A DNA stretch of 64,000 nt from Todiramphus chloris collaris (Eukaryota > Chordata > Aves > Coraciiformes > Alcedinidae). Positions 11,201 to 23,200 of this stretch are shown here, one piece after another (position 1 is the first letter of the stretch; every line of letters begins with the position of its first letter). The stretch is from assembly GCA_025345505.1 (NCBI GenBank), contig JANVCC010000021.1:562452-626451 (forward strand). The letters are read 5' to 3'. Position numbers and translations under genes: made by a program. The notes beneath the pieces are model-generated. The model was not told the origin of the DNA, did not search any database, and saw nothing but the letters and a program-made list of their open reading frames with translations.

Positions 11201-14200
11201 CTTTCGTGACAGTGACTGGGGAGAAGGAAAACAAAGTGTTGGAAATCCACAGACCTTACACGTGTCACTGCAAAGGGTGTTGGGTGGTGCTGGTGTTGGG
11301 TGGTAGACGTGGCACTTCAGGACATGGTTCTGACATCACATGGTTGTGATAATACTGGGTAGATGGTTGGACTTGATGAACTTAGAGGTCTTTTCCAACC
11401 TTCATGAATCCTATGATTCTATAGATGGTTTGCATGCTAACATGGTAACATTTTTTGTGGGACCAGGCCCTGCAATTGAAAGATAGAGCAAGAAGAAACC
11501 TGAAAGTGCAACCAAAACTAGTTGAGAAAGTGAGTTGTGGAGTAGAATCTGGTGTTTGACAGTCAGTTTGGACCATTTAGGTTTAAGGCTTGAACCTCAG
11601 TGAGCCTGAGGTAGGGCAGGAGCCCTTGTACTTTGCAGAGCATAGGAGAAGAGAGACCCGGACAAGGGCAGTTTGGTTTCATGGTCCAATTAAAATAGAA
11701 GTAATGGCACTGGGGCTCCCTTACTGTAACTCTTCCATAGGAGGTGGATGTACAAAATCCACTCTGCTCTGAGGTACAGTAAACACACACCTCCTAACTC
11801 TTAAGTGTATGGGACTCCAAGGCACTCTTAGTTTTTTTCTTTTTCAATTTATCATTCTAAAGAAATAATGAAATATCAATTGAAACAGCAACTGTAACTA
11901 AGGTCTTATATTTTTTCTAAGTAAATTTCTTGATAATCAGCAATGTTTTGTTTATCTACACCACTTGCTGCTTCTCCCAGCGACTGTTATTTTGTTGAAA
12001 ATATAAGGGATTGAGGGAAGAGGAGAGGAAGAGTTTGCAAGCTACTGTCTTTCCTAGTAGTCAGGGTAGTTAGGGGAGAGGTGGCTTAGATCATACTGAA
12101 CATCTGAAATATTGCCTCAGCATCTGCCCGGGCTATTGGAGAGCTGCTGGTGAGGAAAAGAGAGGACTCTGAGACACAGGTGGAGGGAGAAGCATCTGGA
12201 AGGAGAGATATCAATAAAAAGCAGGTTCAGTAAGAACAGTGAGAACGATGAATGGAAACCCTTGCACGCAGCTACAGAGGGACACCGACTCAAGCTGAAA
12301 TACAGTCTGAGTGACTGCAGGGTGTTGTGGAGTGAATTAGATGAAAGCAAGTTAATGACATGGTTGTAAGCCAGGCTCTGCTGCAATCAGTCCTCAGTTA
12401 TGATAAAAAAAATCCCAGCTCCACCCAAAGCTGCAGTTAACAAAGGACTATGAAACTATCAGCCCCAAAAGCTGAAGTGAGGAAGCTGAGTTTACAGCAT
12501 CACTCGCTTACCCTGAACATCTTGCACTTGTGAGTATTTACAGCTTGACCTTCCAAACCAAAAGAAGACAGACATGGTAACAAGATAAAAGGCCATGATC
12601 CCTCAACAAATAAAACAATCCCACCCCGCAAGGAGTACAGAGGGAAACCTTTCCTTCCTTTTATTTTTCTTTTCATAGCATACAGATAGGAGCAAATGTT
12701 TTAAAGCATAGCTCTGCTTGGTGATAGAGATGTGTTTCAGTCTACCCAACGCATTAAATGTCACTCGCATTAGAATTCATGAACACCAGAGCGGTTTGTC
12801 CTTTTGTGTTAGAAGCACTGGAAATCATTCCGCAGCCATAGCAAAAATTTCCAGGATAGTGGTGGTCATACATTTAATAACAGAATTTTGTGTTACATTG
12901 AGTGTAGTTGATGGAAAAAGAGATAATGCACATGGAAGAAATTAGCCAGTGGATTCAAAACAAAACAACAAAAAAAAGTAGGGTTGCAAACTGTAGCCTG
13001 GCAAATCATATGGCTTTTTAAAACCTGCTATTCATAAGGAGCTCAAGTGATTTAGTCTCTGAAATACAGCAAAAGCTGATAAATGAGTCACCAAAATGCT
13101 TACAGACTGAGCAGGCAATGCTTGCAGGGGCAACCTGCAATAGTTGTGCTAACAGACCAGAAGAAGCCGGAGACCACACAGAACTGTGTCCGCAGCAAGT
13201 CGGAGCTAAGTCAAGGACAGCACAGTGAGCTGGAGCCAGGTCTGTCAGAACTGGGTAGGTTCAGAAGTAATGAACTTGGGTTTGTTCTTTTTTTTATTAA
13301 ATATGATTTCTTTGGGGCAGGATGAAGCAGAAAACAGATGGGTGGTTGCAGCATTGCACAGTTTCCTGAAGGGCAGCAGAAGACACTGCCTCAGTACTGC
13401 CTGTGAATTCCCGTTATTCAGAAGGATGAAGGTTTTTTCTCACGCTTTCTGAGTTACTCCCTTTTCTGTGCTGGTCAGTGAGGACAGAAAACACAGTCCA
13501 TCTGCCATTCATTCCCCAGTATCCTTGAGCAGACTTTCCAGAAGGAGTCCCTTACCTGAAGGGAACCTCTGGCAAAGCATCTGGGTTTGGAAAACAGAAA
13601 GAAATCTATTAGCAGACAAACATCAACAGTTTTTGTTGTTTTGTTTTTAATCTACTGGCTAATTTCTTCCATGTGCATTATCTCTTTTTCCATCAACTAC
13701 ACTCAATGTAACACAATATTTACAGAAAATATTTACGTCTCTTCACAAAGGCCTGGAGGGATAGGATGAGGGGTAAAGTTTTGAAGCTGGAAAAGGGTAG
13801 ATTTAGGTTGGAAATGAGGAAATTCTTCACTCTGAAGGTGGTGAGACACTGGCACAGTTTTCCCAGGGAAGCTGTGGATGCTCCATCCCTGGATGTGTTC
13901 AAATCCAGGCTGGATGGGGACTTAAGCAACCTGGTCTGGTTGGAGATGTCCCTGCCCATGGCAGGGGAGTTGGAATGAGATGATCTTTAAGGTCCCTTCC
14001 AACCCAAACTTGAATAGAGTAGGTAGATATTTTGCAGTGACTTTTCCACCAATTCTTTGGGCCTTATGTAATTTATTCTGTCTGCTGCTGCTAAAATAAA
14101 AAAAGTAAAAGCAGCTTCAAATATTCTTTTGTCTCTAATCTGTCTAGGAGTGATAGAAGCAACTCTACCTCCTCATCCACATCCATGACATATGAGCTGC

Positions 14201-17200
14201 AATCCTCTTTAGGAGTCCACTGACAGCTGGTTCATCGTGTAAACCTCTTACAGCAAAGAGCATGAACCTGAATTTAGTGAATCTGTCTGATAAAAGGAAG
14301 AGTAAACCCAGAATGGAGGGTAACAAGGAATGCATTTCTGTTTTCTATGACGTGTCTTTAATAGTGTCAGCTAAAACGTCAAGGCTATGTCATAATATTA
14401 TATAAATACATAATTTTGTGTCATCCATTGGCAGCATGTGGCTTTTTTGCCAAGCTGCTCTGTGAGGTGTTATGTTGTGCCTCCCAGTGCAGGCCAACAA
14501 GAGCAAATGCTCTAAGCAGAAGTGTTACAACGGAATTTATGCATTTTAGACACTTTTTTTTTGGCTTGTGTCTACTTGGCATATTGTGGTCTGTGCCCCC
14601 AAATAATCTAAGCCATAACTGTAAGGAATAGTGATGTTTCAGAGGAAAATTCTGACCATCAGTCTGTGGAAAACTATTATTTCTAACCACAAATAAAATG
14701 GCAACGATCACCCATTACAAACCTTTCCATAGTTATATGACAGTATTGAAGAGGATTTTACAGCCAGAAATATTCCAACTAGCCTGTTTTGACAGAAGAC
14801 AGACTGTCCTTGGCAGATAAGAATGATAGATCTTCATAAGGATTTGTGTGTGTGAGTATCATGCTAATCACAGTTTCGAACCTATATGGCTGTCAACAGA
14901 AGTTGAAAGAGATCCACTGATGTCATTAGACCTGTCATGCTTTCCTTCAGCTTGATATCTGATGTTTTTGAGGCAGAACACCCAAGAACTCCACATCAGA
15001 GGCAGTTAACAAATGTACCAATTAATTTACCATTTAGAGTAGGAATGATCATTCAAGTTCCTTGCTGTGTCAGTTCAACAAAGGTTTCAGGCTCAAGAAG
15101 ACAGGATGGAGAAAAGAGAATTCTGGCTCTTCGTGCTTGTTAAATACTGTGTGAATCTGGGAAGATTTAGGTCGTACATACAGTGCTTTGAGAAGTCAAA
15201 ATTCAGTATTGACACCAGCTCCTTTATATGTAATGGAATTTATTTGCTTGTATGCAGAATTAATTGTCAAGATGCTACCTGTAATGCATATATATCTCAT
15301 CAGAGACTGGGTCTTTGTGGTGTCATGATCTACATCACACTGAGTCTTTGTTAATAAGAAAGTTGCAAGTAGGAGCATACCTTGTCCTGTTGAGGTTACA
15401 GTTTTTTCCCAAATAAATTAATATATAAACTGGAATAACACCACAGAGCTGAGGCTCTAACCATGCCTCTTGCAATGAAGAACAGATGTTGATGGAACTC
15501 ATCCTGCCTTTCTAAATCAAGGGTCTTTTTAAAATGTTACATGTCTATACATTTTTGTCTTAAGTTAAAATCTGTTCTTTCAGCTTTGCCATGTGTCACG
15601 ATAGTTTTTCTCTACAGCCCACACTTTTCCCTAATGCTTCTGGAGGAGATAACTCCTGTAGCTTTAGTTCTTCCGCTATTCTCATTAACTTCCACATTGC
15701 TTAACCATAAAATTGTACAAGACCATTTTTTTTTCTCTGTGACAATGTTCTATGGGTTCCTTCACTCATAAATGGGTTTGTTTGGGGTTTTTTTTGTTTT
15801 GTTTTAAAAACATTTCTTTGCAGTTGTAACGTACTCCCAAGTGCCACGACTGAAATGTGATTCCATTACCTGGGCTTTAAAGCTGTTAGTTTTGTGCAGA
15901 GGAACAACCATGACTCTGTGTTTGTGTTTTTAAGTGCAGAACAGCTACCTCTACATTCACTTTTAAGAACAGTGTCTCACTGTGGGCATTATAATGTCTC
16001 TCTCTTTTTCTCTTTGTTGTTATTTTTGTTTATTGCTCTGCTGCCTGGGGTATCCACTTACCTTTTCCTCTTGCATTTCCATATTTTCAGAGTATCCCTC
16101 AATTTTTCCTGCTTTGCCACACTACAGATAATTTCTTCTTGCAGACTGCCTGTGTATTAAAATCACAGTTGTTAGCACCGTGGCTGTTTATCTTGGCAAC
16201 AGTTTCTGGAGATGTTTTATTCAAAACATATATGTGAGGAGCTGTGTTTTACTCTTATTATACTTTATCCCATGTCCAGGCATCTGAAGTGTGTTTCAGG
16301 CTTCTTTTATTTGGAGGTGCTGCTGATTCAAGAGCACTAAACCTTTTTGATCCGTTTGAGTTGTAATCAAATAGCTGCATAACTGGTCTAGCACAGAGCA
16401 AAGGACAAGCTTTGGGTTTGAGGGTTTTTTTTTTTTAGATAAAAAACCTGCTTTTTCATGCTTTTTAAAATGCTAACAAGTATATTTGATTGAAAATTAA
16501 TAGAAGGTTCAGGTGCTGTGTCTGCCCGAAGAAACAAAACATTTCTAAATTTTCTTCTTTAGACAGACTTTGACTGTCTAAATTAGATGTGCTCCAGAGC
16601 ATCTCTGCCAGGGTGGGACCAGGAACAATCCTTCATCTCAATGGTTCTGCTTTTGGAGACAGCTGTGTCTATCTTGCTTCTTTAATGGGGTTCATTTGCA
16701 GGACCTGCTGTGGGGTTTTTTTTTATCTGTCTCTTTGTATAGCAGCTTGGAGCCTTCTGCCTTGACAAGGGGAAGAAGACAAAGAAGCTGATGAGAGTGG
16801 GCAGCCGTGTCAGCGTGGGATTTCCCCTTCTCTGTCGCTGAAAAATTATTGGTTTTGGTGTCAGCACCACTGACAGTTTTCCTTTTTTTCTTTTTCTTTG
16901 GCAGCACACAATGAGGATTTATTTATTTATGTAACCTCATGTCTCGATGGCCAGAAATTTTCACGCATATATAAAGACTTATTGTCCCGAGACTTAATGT
17001 CCCAAAGACTTATTGGCTCTGAGCAGAATCCTGTGTCCATTTTTTTTGTATCATTAATGTTCACTTTGGGACAGTGTTGATCTTTAGAACACATGTAGCA
17101 AATATTACGACATTTCTCATCAAGAATATATTATTTCAGGAGCAAGATGGAAGGAAATCACCTCTGTGAGACTGTGGAGTAACTGAAGTGTCACTGTATA

Positions 17201-20200
17201 GGGACGTAGGGAATGCAGTGTCTGTGAGGAAAGAGTCTGTCATCTGTGAATGGGAGGGAAGATGTTCATCACAAGAAATGTGATATATAGTTAAATTCTG
17301 TTGCTGGAATAAAGCCATATAGGAAAAGGGAATTCCTCCTGAACCCCAAGAGGCATGATTTTGGTTTGTTTACTTTTTCTGGGGGGGGGGGGGGGGGGAC
17401 ACTTTTCAGTGCATAGGAGTATGTTCTTACCTGGAGAAGGATTACAGCTTAAACCAGGAGGATGGGAAGCTGAGGTGACATCATTATTCTTTGCTTTTGT
17501 GATCAGTTTCCCCACTTGAGGGGACACTTGATGAATAAAATTTGCATGCTACTCTGCATAAGACAAAGAAATTCTCAGTTTCTTTGGAGTGTATTATTTG
17601 TAATCCTTGGTGTTTGTGTTTTTGTTGGGGTTTTTCTGTTTGGTTGTTTGGGTTTGTTTGGGATTTTTGTTTTGGTTTTGTTTCTTTTTTTGTTTCTTTT
17701 TTTTGTTTTGTTTTGTTTGGGTTTTGTTTGTTTGAGTATGGTTTCCCTTTCCTTTCCTTTCCTTTCCTTTCCTTTCCTTTCCTTTCCTTTCCTTTCCTTT
17801 CCTTTCCTTTTTTTGTCCTTCTTGGTGAATCTCACTTGATTTTGTAGACTAAGATCTTGTGTTTCAACTTCATCTCCCATTGCTACTGAATAAAAAAAGT
17901 CTGTATTTCAAAGCTGCTTGTTAACATAAATTAGAGAGCACCTTGTCTGACTCTGAAGCCCTGAGGTACCTATAGATACAAGAAAAAGATGTCTGGTAGC
18001 AAACCAGAACCCAACACTGTGGAATGAGTTTCCTGAGACTTGTAAACCACCTATGTTAATGTATTACAGTGATCGTAGTGAAGGGTTGTTGCAGGGAAGA
18101 GCATCATCTTTGTGAGATAAAACTTCATTTATTCTTGAATGGTCTCACTGAATATTCTCCAAATACAAGAGCAAATATTGTATTATTATCAGCTACCTTT
18201 TTGTTCTGTTTGGTTTCTTTAATTTGTTCCTCTGGGATTTTCAGTGCTCTAAAAATTTTTGTCTCTGATATAACTTGAGGTGAGATGCAATGACCAGTGA
18301 CGTGGATTTACTCTGTATTGAAAGTTAGTGGTTAGGAAGTGTTGAGGAAATAATGTTTGGAAGGACTTGCTGATAGTTCTTTGAACTCCTAATCAACAAA
18401 GAATAACTATTTTGGTGAAAAGTTTTCTGTACAAAAAAAGAGGTTTCTGAGTGCAAATAAGATGTACATTAAAAAAGTACTTCCTGGTACGCTGCAAAAT
18501 AGACATTGTTTGTGTGAGGCTTATACATTTATTAGAGAAGCAGTCTTTCTGTTATCTCAAGGGTAAGTCCCTAGGTTCCTTTCATGGTCAGCATGGGAGA
18601 GAGGGAAGATAAAAATGATTTGAAGACATCTCCCTCTTGCCAGGGACTATAACTATCCTAGAACAGACTTTAGGATGGCAAAAGTTATTCGAATAACCTC
18701 AATGTCTTATGCTTAGCCAGAACCTGAAAATGAATTCTTAGTACCTCCATAAGAATTAAAATAACGACAGAAAAATATAACGGAAGTATTTCCTTTATAG
18801 TGAAAGAATACACATTAATTTACCAACTTAATAGAATTATTTCAATATATGGTAGCTACATCTCCCCATACAAATGATTTATCTTTGAATCTGAGCGCTG
18901 TTTCTTCTCTGTCTACTCTAGATTTAGAGCAAATTTTAGCATTTTTGGTCAGTCTGATCCACTATCAGAATCTACGTGAAGGCCATCTAACTTTTCCTAG
19001 TTATATTACAATACCTCAGTCACAATGATTCTATGATCTTATGAGAACCGAAGTATTTACCAGACATGAGGGATCTTGAACTTGCCTTGTTTCAATTTCA
19101 TTGTGACCAAAATGCAAAGTATAAGTCCAAGCAAGCTTACAGTAGTTGTAATTCATCATGTGTTAGTTTGTTGTTGTTTTTTTAAACAAAGCTTAATTTA
19201 ATGACAACGTGAATTTTACTGTGGCCTGCTGCTTGTCTTCACCTTCTCTCTTTAACATCTCTCCAGGCACCGAAATCAGTCACATTGTTTCACGCTGTTA
19301 TTGAGCTTTTTGTACATCTGTCTGGCTTTTTTTTTTCTTTTAACTCTAAGCAATGGAGACATTTTGTTCTCAGTGAGAAAGTTTCTTTTTTCTCTCTAAA
19401 AGTTGCAGGTACGAATAATGTTAACTCCAAATTCTTGGAACGAAACATGGAACGTCAATTGTTAAATGCATGTTTAAAAAAGAAGAAAAATAGCTTCTTG
19501 ATGACTTAATCTTTAAGTATAGATCACTAATTACTCTTTTCAGTCTCCAAAACTGGAGTGAGTGGCATAAGAACATATTAGAAGACTGTGCAAGGCCAGA
19601 AACGTAATTACACGTGACAGCTTGTCAGTACATTGCTTGGATTAAGGGAAATGATATCAAAATAATCCCATCTCTTAATTGTGTAGGAAAGTATTCTCTC
19701 ATCTGGGAAGTAATTAGTGGCTTTCTTTTAATGGTATTTCTTTTTCACAGAATCTCAGAATCACAGAATGGTAGGGGTTGGAAGGAACCTTGAAAGATCA
19801 TGTAGTCCAACTCCCTTATCAGAGTAGGACCACCTAGAGCAGGTCACATGGGAACGCGTCCAGGTGACTTTTCTTGTATTCTCCTTAAATTCATCTCTTC
19901 TGGGAGTGAATCTTCATACTTCAGCATATTTCCTTGACTAAAATATCATATCACTACAATGCTTGAAGAATAACCTTCTCTAGAGATGGTCACAGACTGT
20001 TGTTTCTCAGACCTACCCTTGTGTTCCTGTCATCGAAGTGCCCCATATGGCATCTTTGAGAGAGTGTGGTCAGATATAAAGTTAAAACATTACATTGTGA
20101 CCACTTCCTTAACTTTTGAGATGCTTGGAGTTGCCTCTCAGACTAAAAAANNNNNNNNNNNNNNNNNNNNNNNNNNNNNNNNNNNNNNNNNNNNNNNNNN

Positions 20201-23200
20201 NNNNNNNNNNNNNNNNNNNNNNNNNNNNNNNNNNNNNNNNNNNNNNNNNNTAGTGTGAACCCCTTTTTTTTTATCATTACTTCTGTGTAGCATCACAGCT
20301 GGTTAAGCTAAAAGCCCGTCACAAATGCCAAGGAGAAATGCTGGCACTTAAAAGCCAAGCTTGCAGAATATGCCAGAGTATTACAAGAGCAGTCACACTT
20401 ACACTGCTGCTGATAAATTGCTTCCTTACAGCAGATTCATTTTTCAGGATGCCCTGCAGCATTTGGGAATAATACCTCTTAACAGGTTATCTGTGTAATC
20501 CATAGAGAAACCGGGGGTTTGGGATTTGGACAGCGACCAATACAGGCGGCTGCTGCCTCGTTCAAATTTGCAGCTTACTGGCAGTTGCCAGCAGCTAAAC
20601 TGTTTTGGCAGCACCTGCTCCTGAAATGTGTTTTCTCCTCCAGACTGTCTGCAGATTTTGCGTTGTCTCTCTTCCAGTTTTCCAGCTTTCTTTGCTGAAG
20701 CAGGAAATCATAGAATCACTGAGTCATTAAAGTTGGAAACAACCTCCAAGATCATCAAGGTCATCTACTAAATATTATCAGGACCACTAAAACCATGTCC
20801 TGAAGTGCCACGTCTGCATGTTTCTTGAACCCCTCCAGGTGACTCCATCCCCTCCCTGGGCAGCCTGTTCCAAGGCTTCACCACTCTCTCAGGACAGAAA
20901 TTTTTCTTACTATTCAACCTGAACCTCCCCTGGCACAGCTTAAGCCCGTTTTCTCTCTTCCTGTCACTAGTTACCTAGGAGAAGAGAGGAGAAAACAGCA
21001 GTTATGACTTCTCAGTGCAACTTCTCATTCCTTCAAAGGGTAGGGCTTTTTGGACCTGCCCCATCACTGTTATGAAGAACTGAGCTGGTCCAAGTCCCTG
21101 CTCCCTTGCTGGGTGCTGTGGGACAGACAGGCCCTAGCATGGGAGTCAAAAATGTGTGGAGAACATCTTAGTCCTCTTGGGTAGAGTCAGAGGATCTTCA
21201 GGGAAGCTTAAGGATTAAGTACTTTCTTTTAACTTCATTCACTGCAGTGAGGATCAGGTCAGTTAACCATGCCCCGATGTCTCCTTGATCAAGAGTTTCC
21301 CTGAAAGAGGCAGGCAAAGTCTCTTGAGGAGACCAAGTTCAGGGAAGTACAGAAACCTTACAGAGCCTGATTTGATAAAAAAAAAAAAAAAACCCAACAG
21401 AAACACAGGAAGCACTCTATTTACCAAGCTATTTCTGAACTTAAAATTTCCCTACTTCTTAAAATAGTAGAATATTGCACAAATGGAGAAAAGACCACTA
21501 CTGTATTCACATCTTGGGCAGCATCAAAAGAAGCATAGCCGGCAGGTCAGGAGAGGTGATTCTGCCCCTCTGCTCTGCTCTGGTGAGACCTCACCTGGAG
21601 TGCTGGGTCCAGCTCTGGAGCCCCCAACACAAGAAGGACGTGAGTCTGTTGGAGTGGGTCCAGAGGAGGCCACAAAAATGTTCAGAGGGCTGGAGCACCT
21701 CTCCTATGAGGACAGACTGAGGGAGTTGGGGTTGTTCAGCCTGGAGAAGGCTCTGGGAAGACCTTACAGTGGCCTTCCAGTATCTGAAGGGGGCTACGGG
21801 AAAGCTGGGGAGGGGCTGGGTACAAGGGCACATGGTGATAAGATAAGGGGCAATGGTTTGAAACTAGAGCAGGGGAGATTTAGATTGGGCATTAGGAAGA
21901 TGTTCTTCACTCTGAGGGTGGTGAGACCCTGGAACAGGTTGCCCAGGGAGGTGGCGGTGCAGGCCCTATCCCTCAAGATATTCAAGGTCAGGCTTGATGA
22001 GGCTCTGAGAAACTTGATCTAGTTGAGGATGTCCCTGCTCAATGGAGGGGTGTTGGGCTAGATTACCTTTGGAGGTCCCTTCCAACCCGGGGCATTTTAT
22101 GGTTCTATATACTCTTGTGGAACATGTTCACTCTCCAAGTCCAGCAGAAGTGAATGAAACAAACACATTGGGTGTGCTGTAAGTCACCAGTTGTGTCTTG
22201 GAGAAGCTCAGCACACATTTCACTGCATCTTTCTTAAGAACATTCTTTATTTCCCTAGGGTCTTTGCAGGGTAGTTGCTTCTCAGTATGAGACCTACCAG
22301 TAGGTTGCGCCTCCTGCAAAGTCTTACCATCAGGTAGTGCCAGCACCATGGTCCTCTGGGGAATCCTGTACAGTCCTGTATGAAAGAAAATCAGAAAAGT
22401 CAAAGAGAATATGAGTCTGTGTTCAGTAATGTTTTCACTGATGTTTTTTTCTGACATCTTAATGGTGTATGCTTTTAAAAGTTCTAGAGGTTATTTGCTT
22501 CTTTGGCTGAAGCTACATAAAGCAGTCATCAGAAAATGTCTGGAGCCTGTTGAGAGATGCAAGCTCTGGAGTCTTTGATCCTTCCCTTGACTCATAGTGT
22601 ATCAGTTGACCGTACTTCATTTGTGATGGGTAATCATAGCAGTTCCTGCATGATGTGCCACCACTGAGGAGAAAACATGATGGAGAGTTATGTCTCAGTG
22701 TGGGCACATGCATTTCATCATGTTGACAGATGTATGTGTACAGCTGCTTAGTGCACAGAAAACATTTAAAATACTGTGAGGCTGGTCAGCACAGTTTGCA
22801 CCATGTAACTGTTATCCAAATCTGGACTTTATCAGCAACTGGCAAATATCAAATCTGGTGGAAGAATGTGTTTCAAGTGCAGTCAAAAATGGTATAGGGT
22901 TTTCTTTGGTAGTTAGAGTTGGTTTGATTGTGGTTTTGGGTTTTTTTGTTTGTTTGGTTTGGTTTGGTTTTGATTTGTTTTGGTTTGGGTTTTTGTTTGA
23001 TTTTTTGGGGGGGTTTTGTTTGCTTGTTTGTTGTTTTTCTTTTTTTTTTTGGTGTGTGTAAAAATTTGTCTGATTTTCAATTTATTTCTACACCATGCTT
23101 GTTTACAGTTATGTTAAGAGTAATTAGTTCAGCACATATGATTTGTATAAATGTTCTCTACTGAGAGAAGATGATGCTTCTGAAATTAAACTTTAGCTTA

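Noticed and set aside
17516..17880. Frames of about 100 codons rich in Phe/Leu (+) and Lys/Glu (-)
   Set aside because: Produced by the G/T-rich run and the CCTTT microsatellite.
19021..19040. Octamer-like CAATGATTCTATGATC
   Set aside because: No CR1 3' UTR upstream; too short to call.
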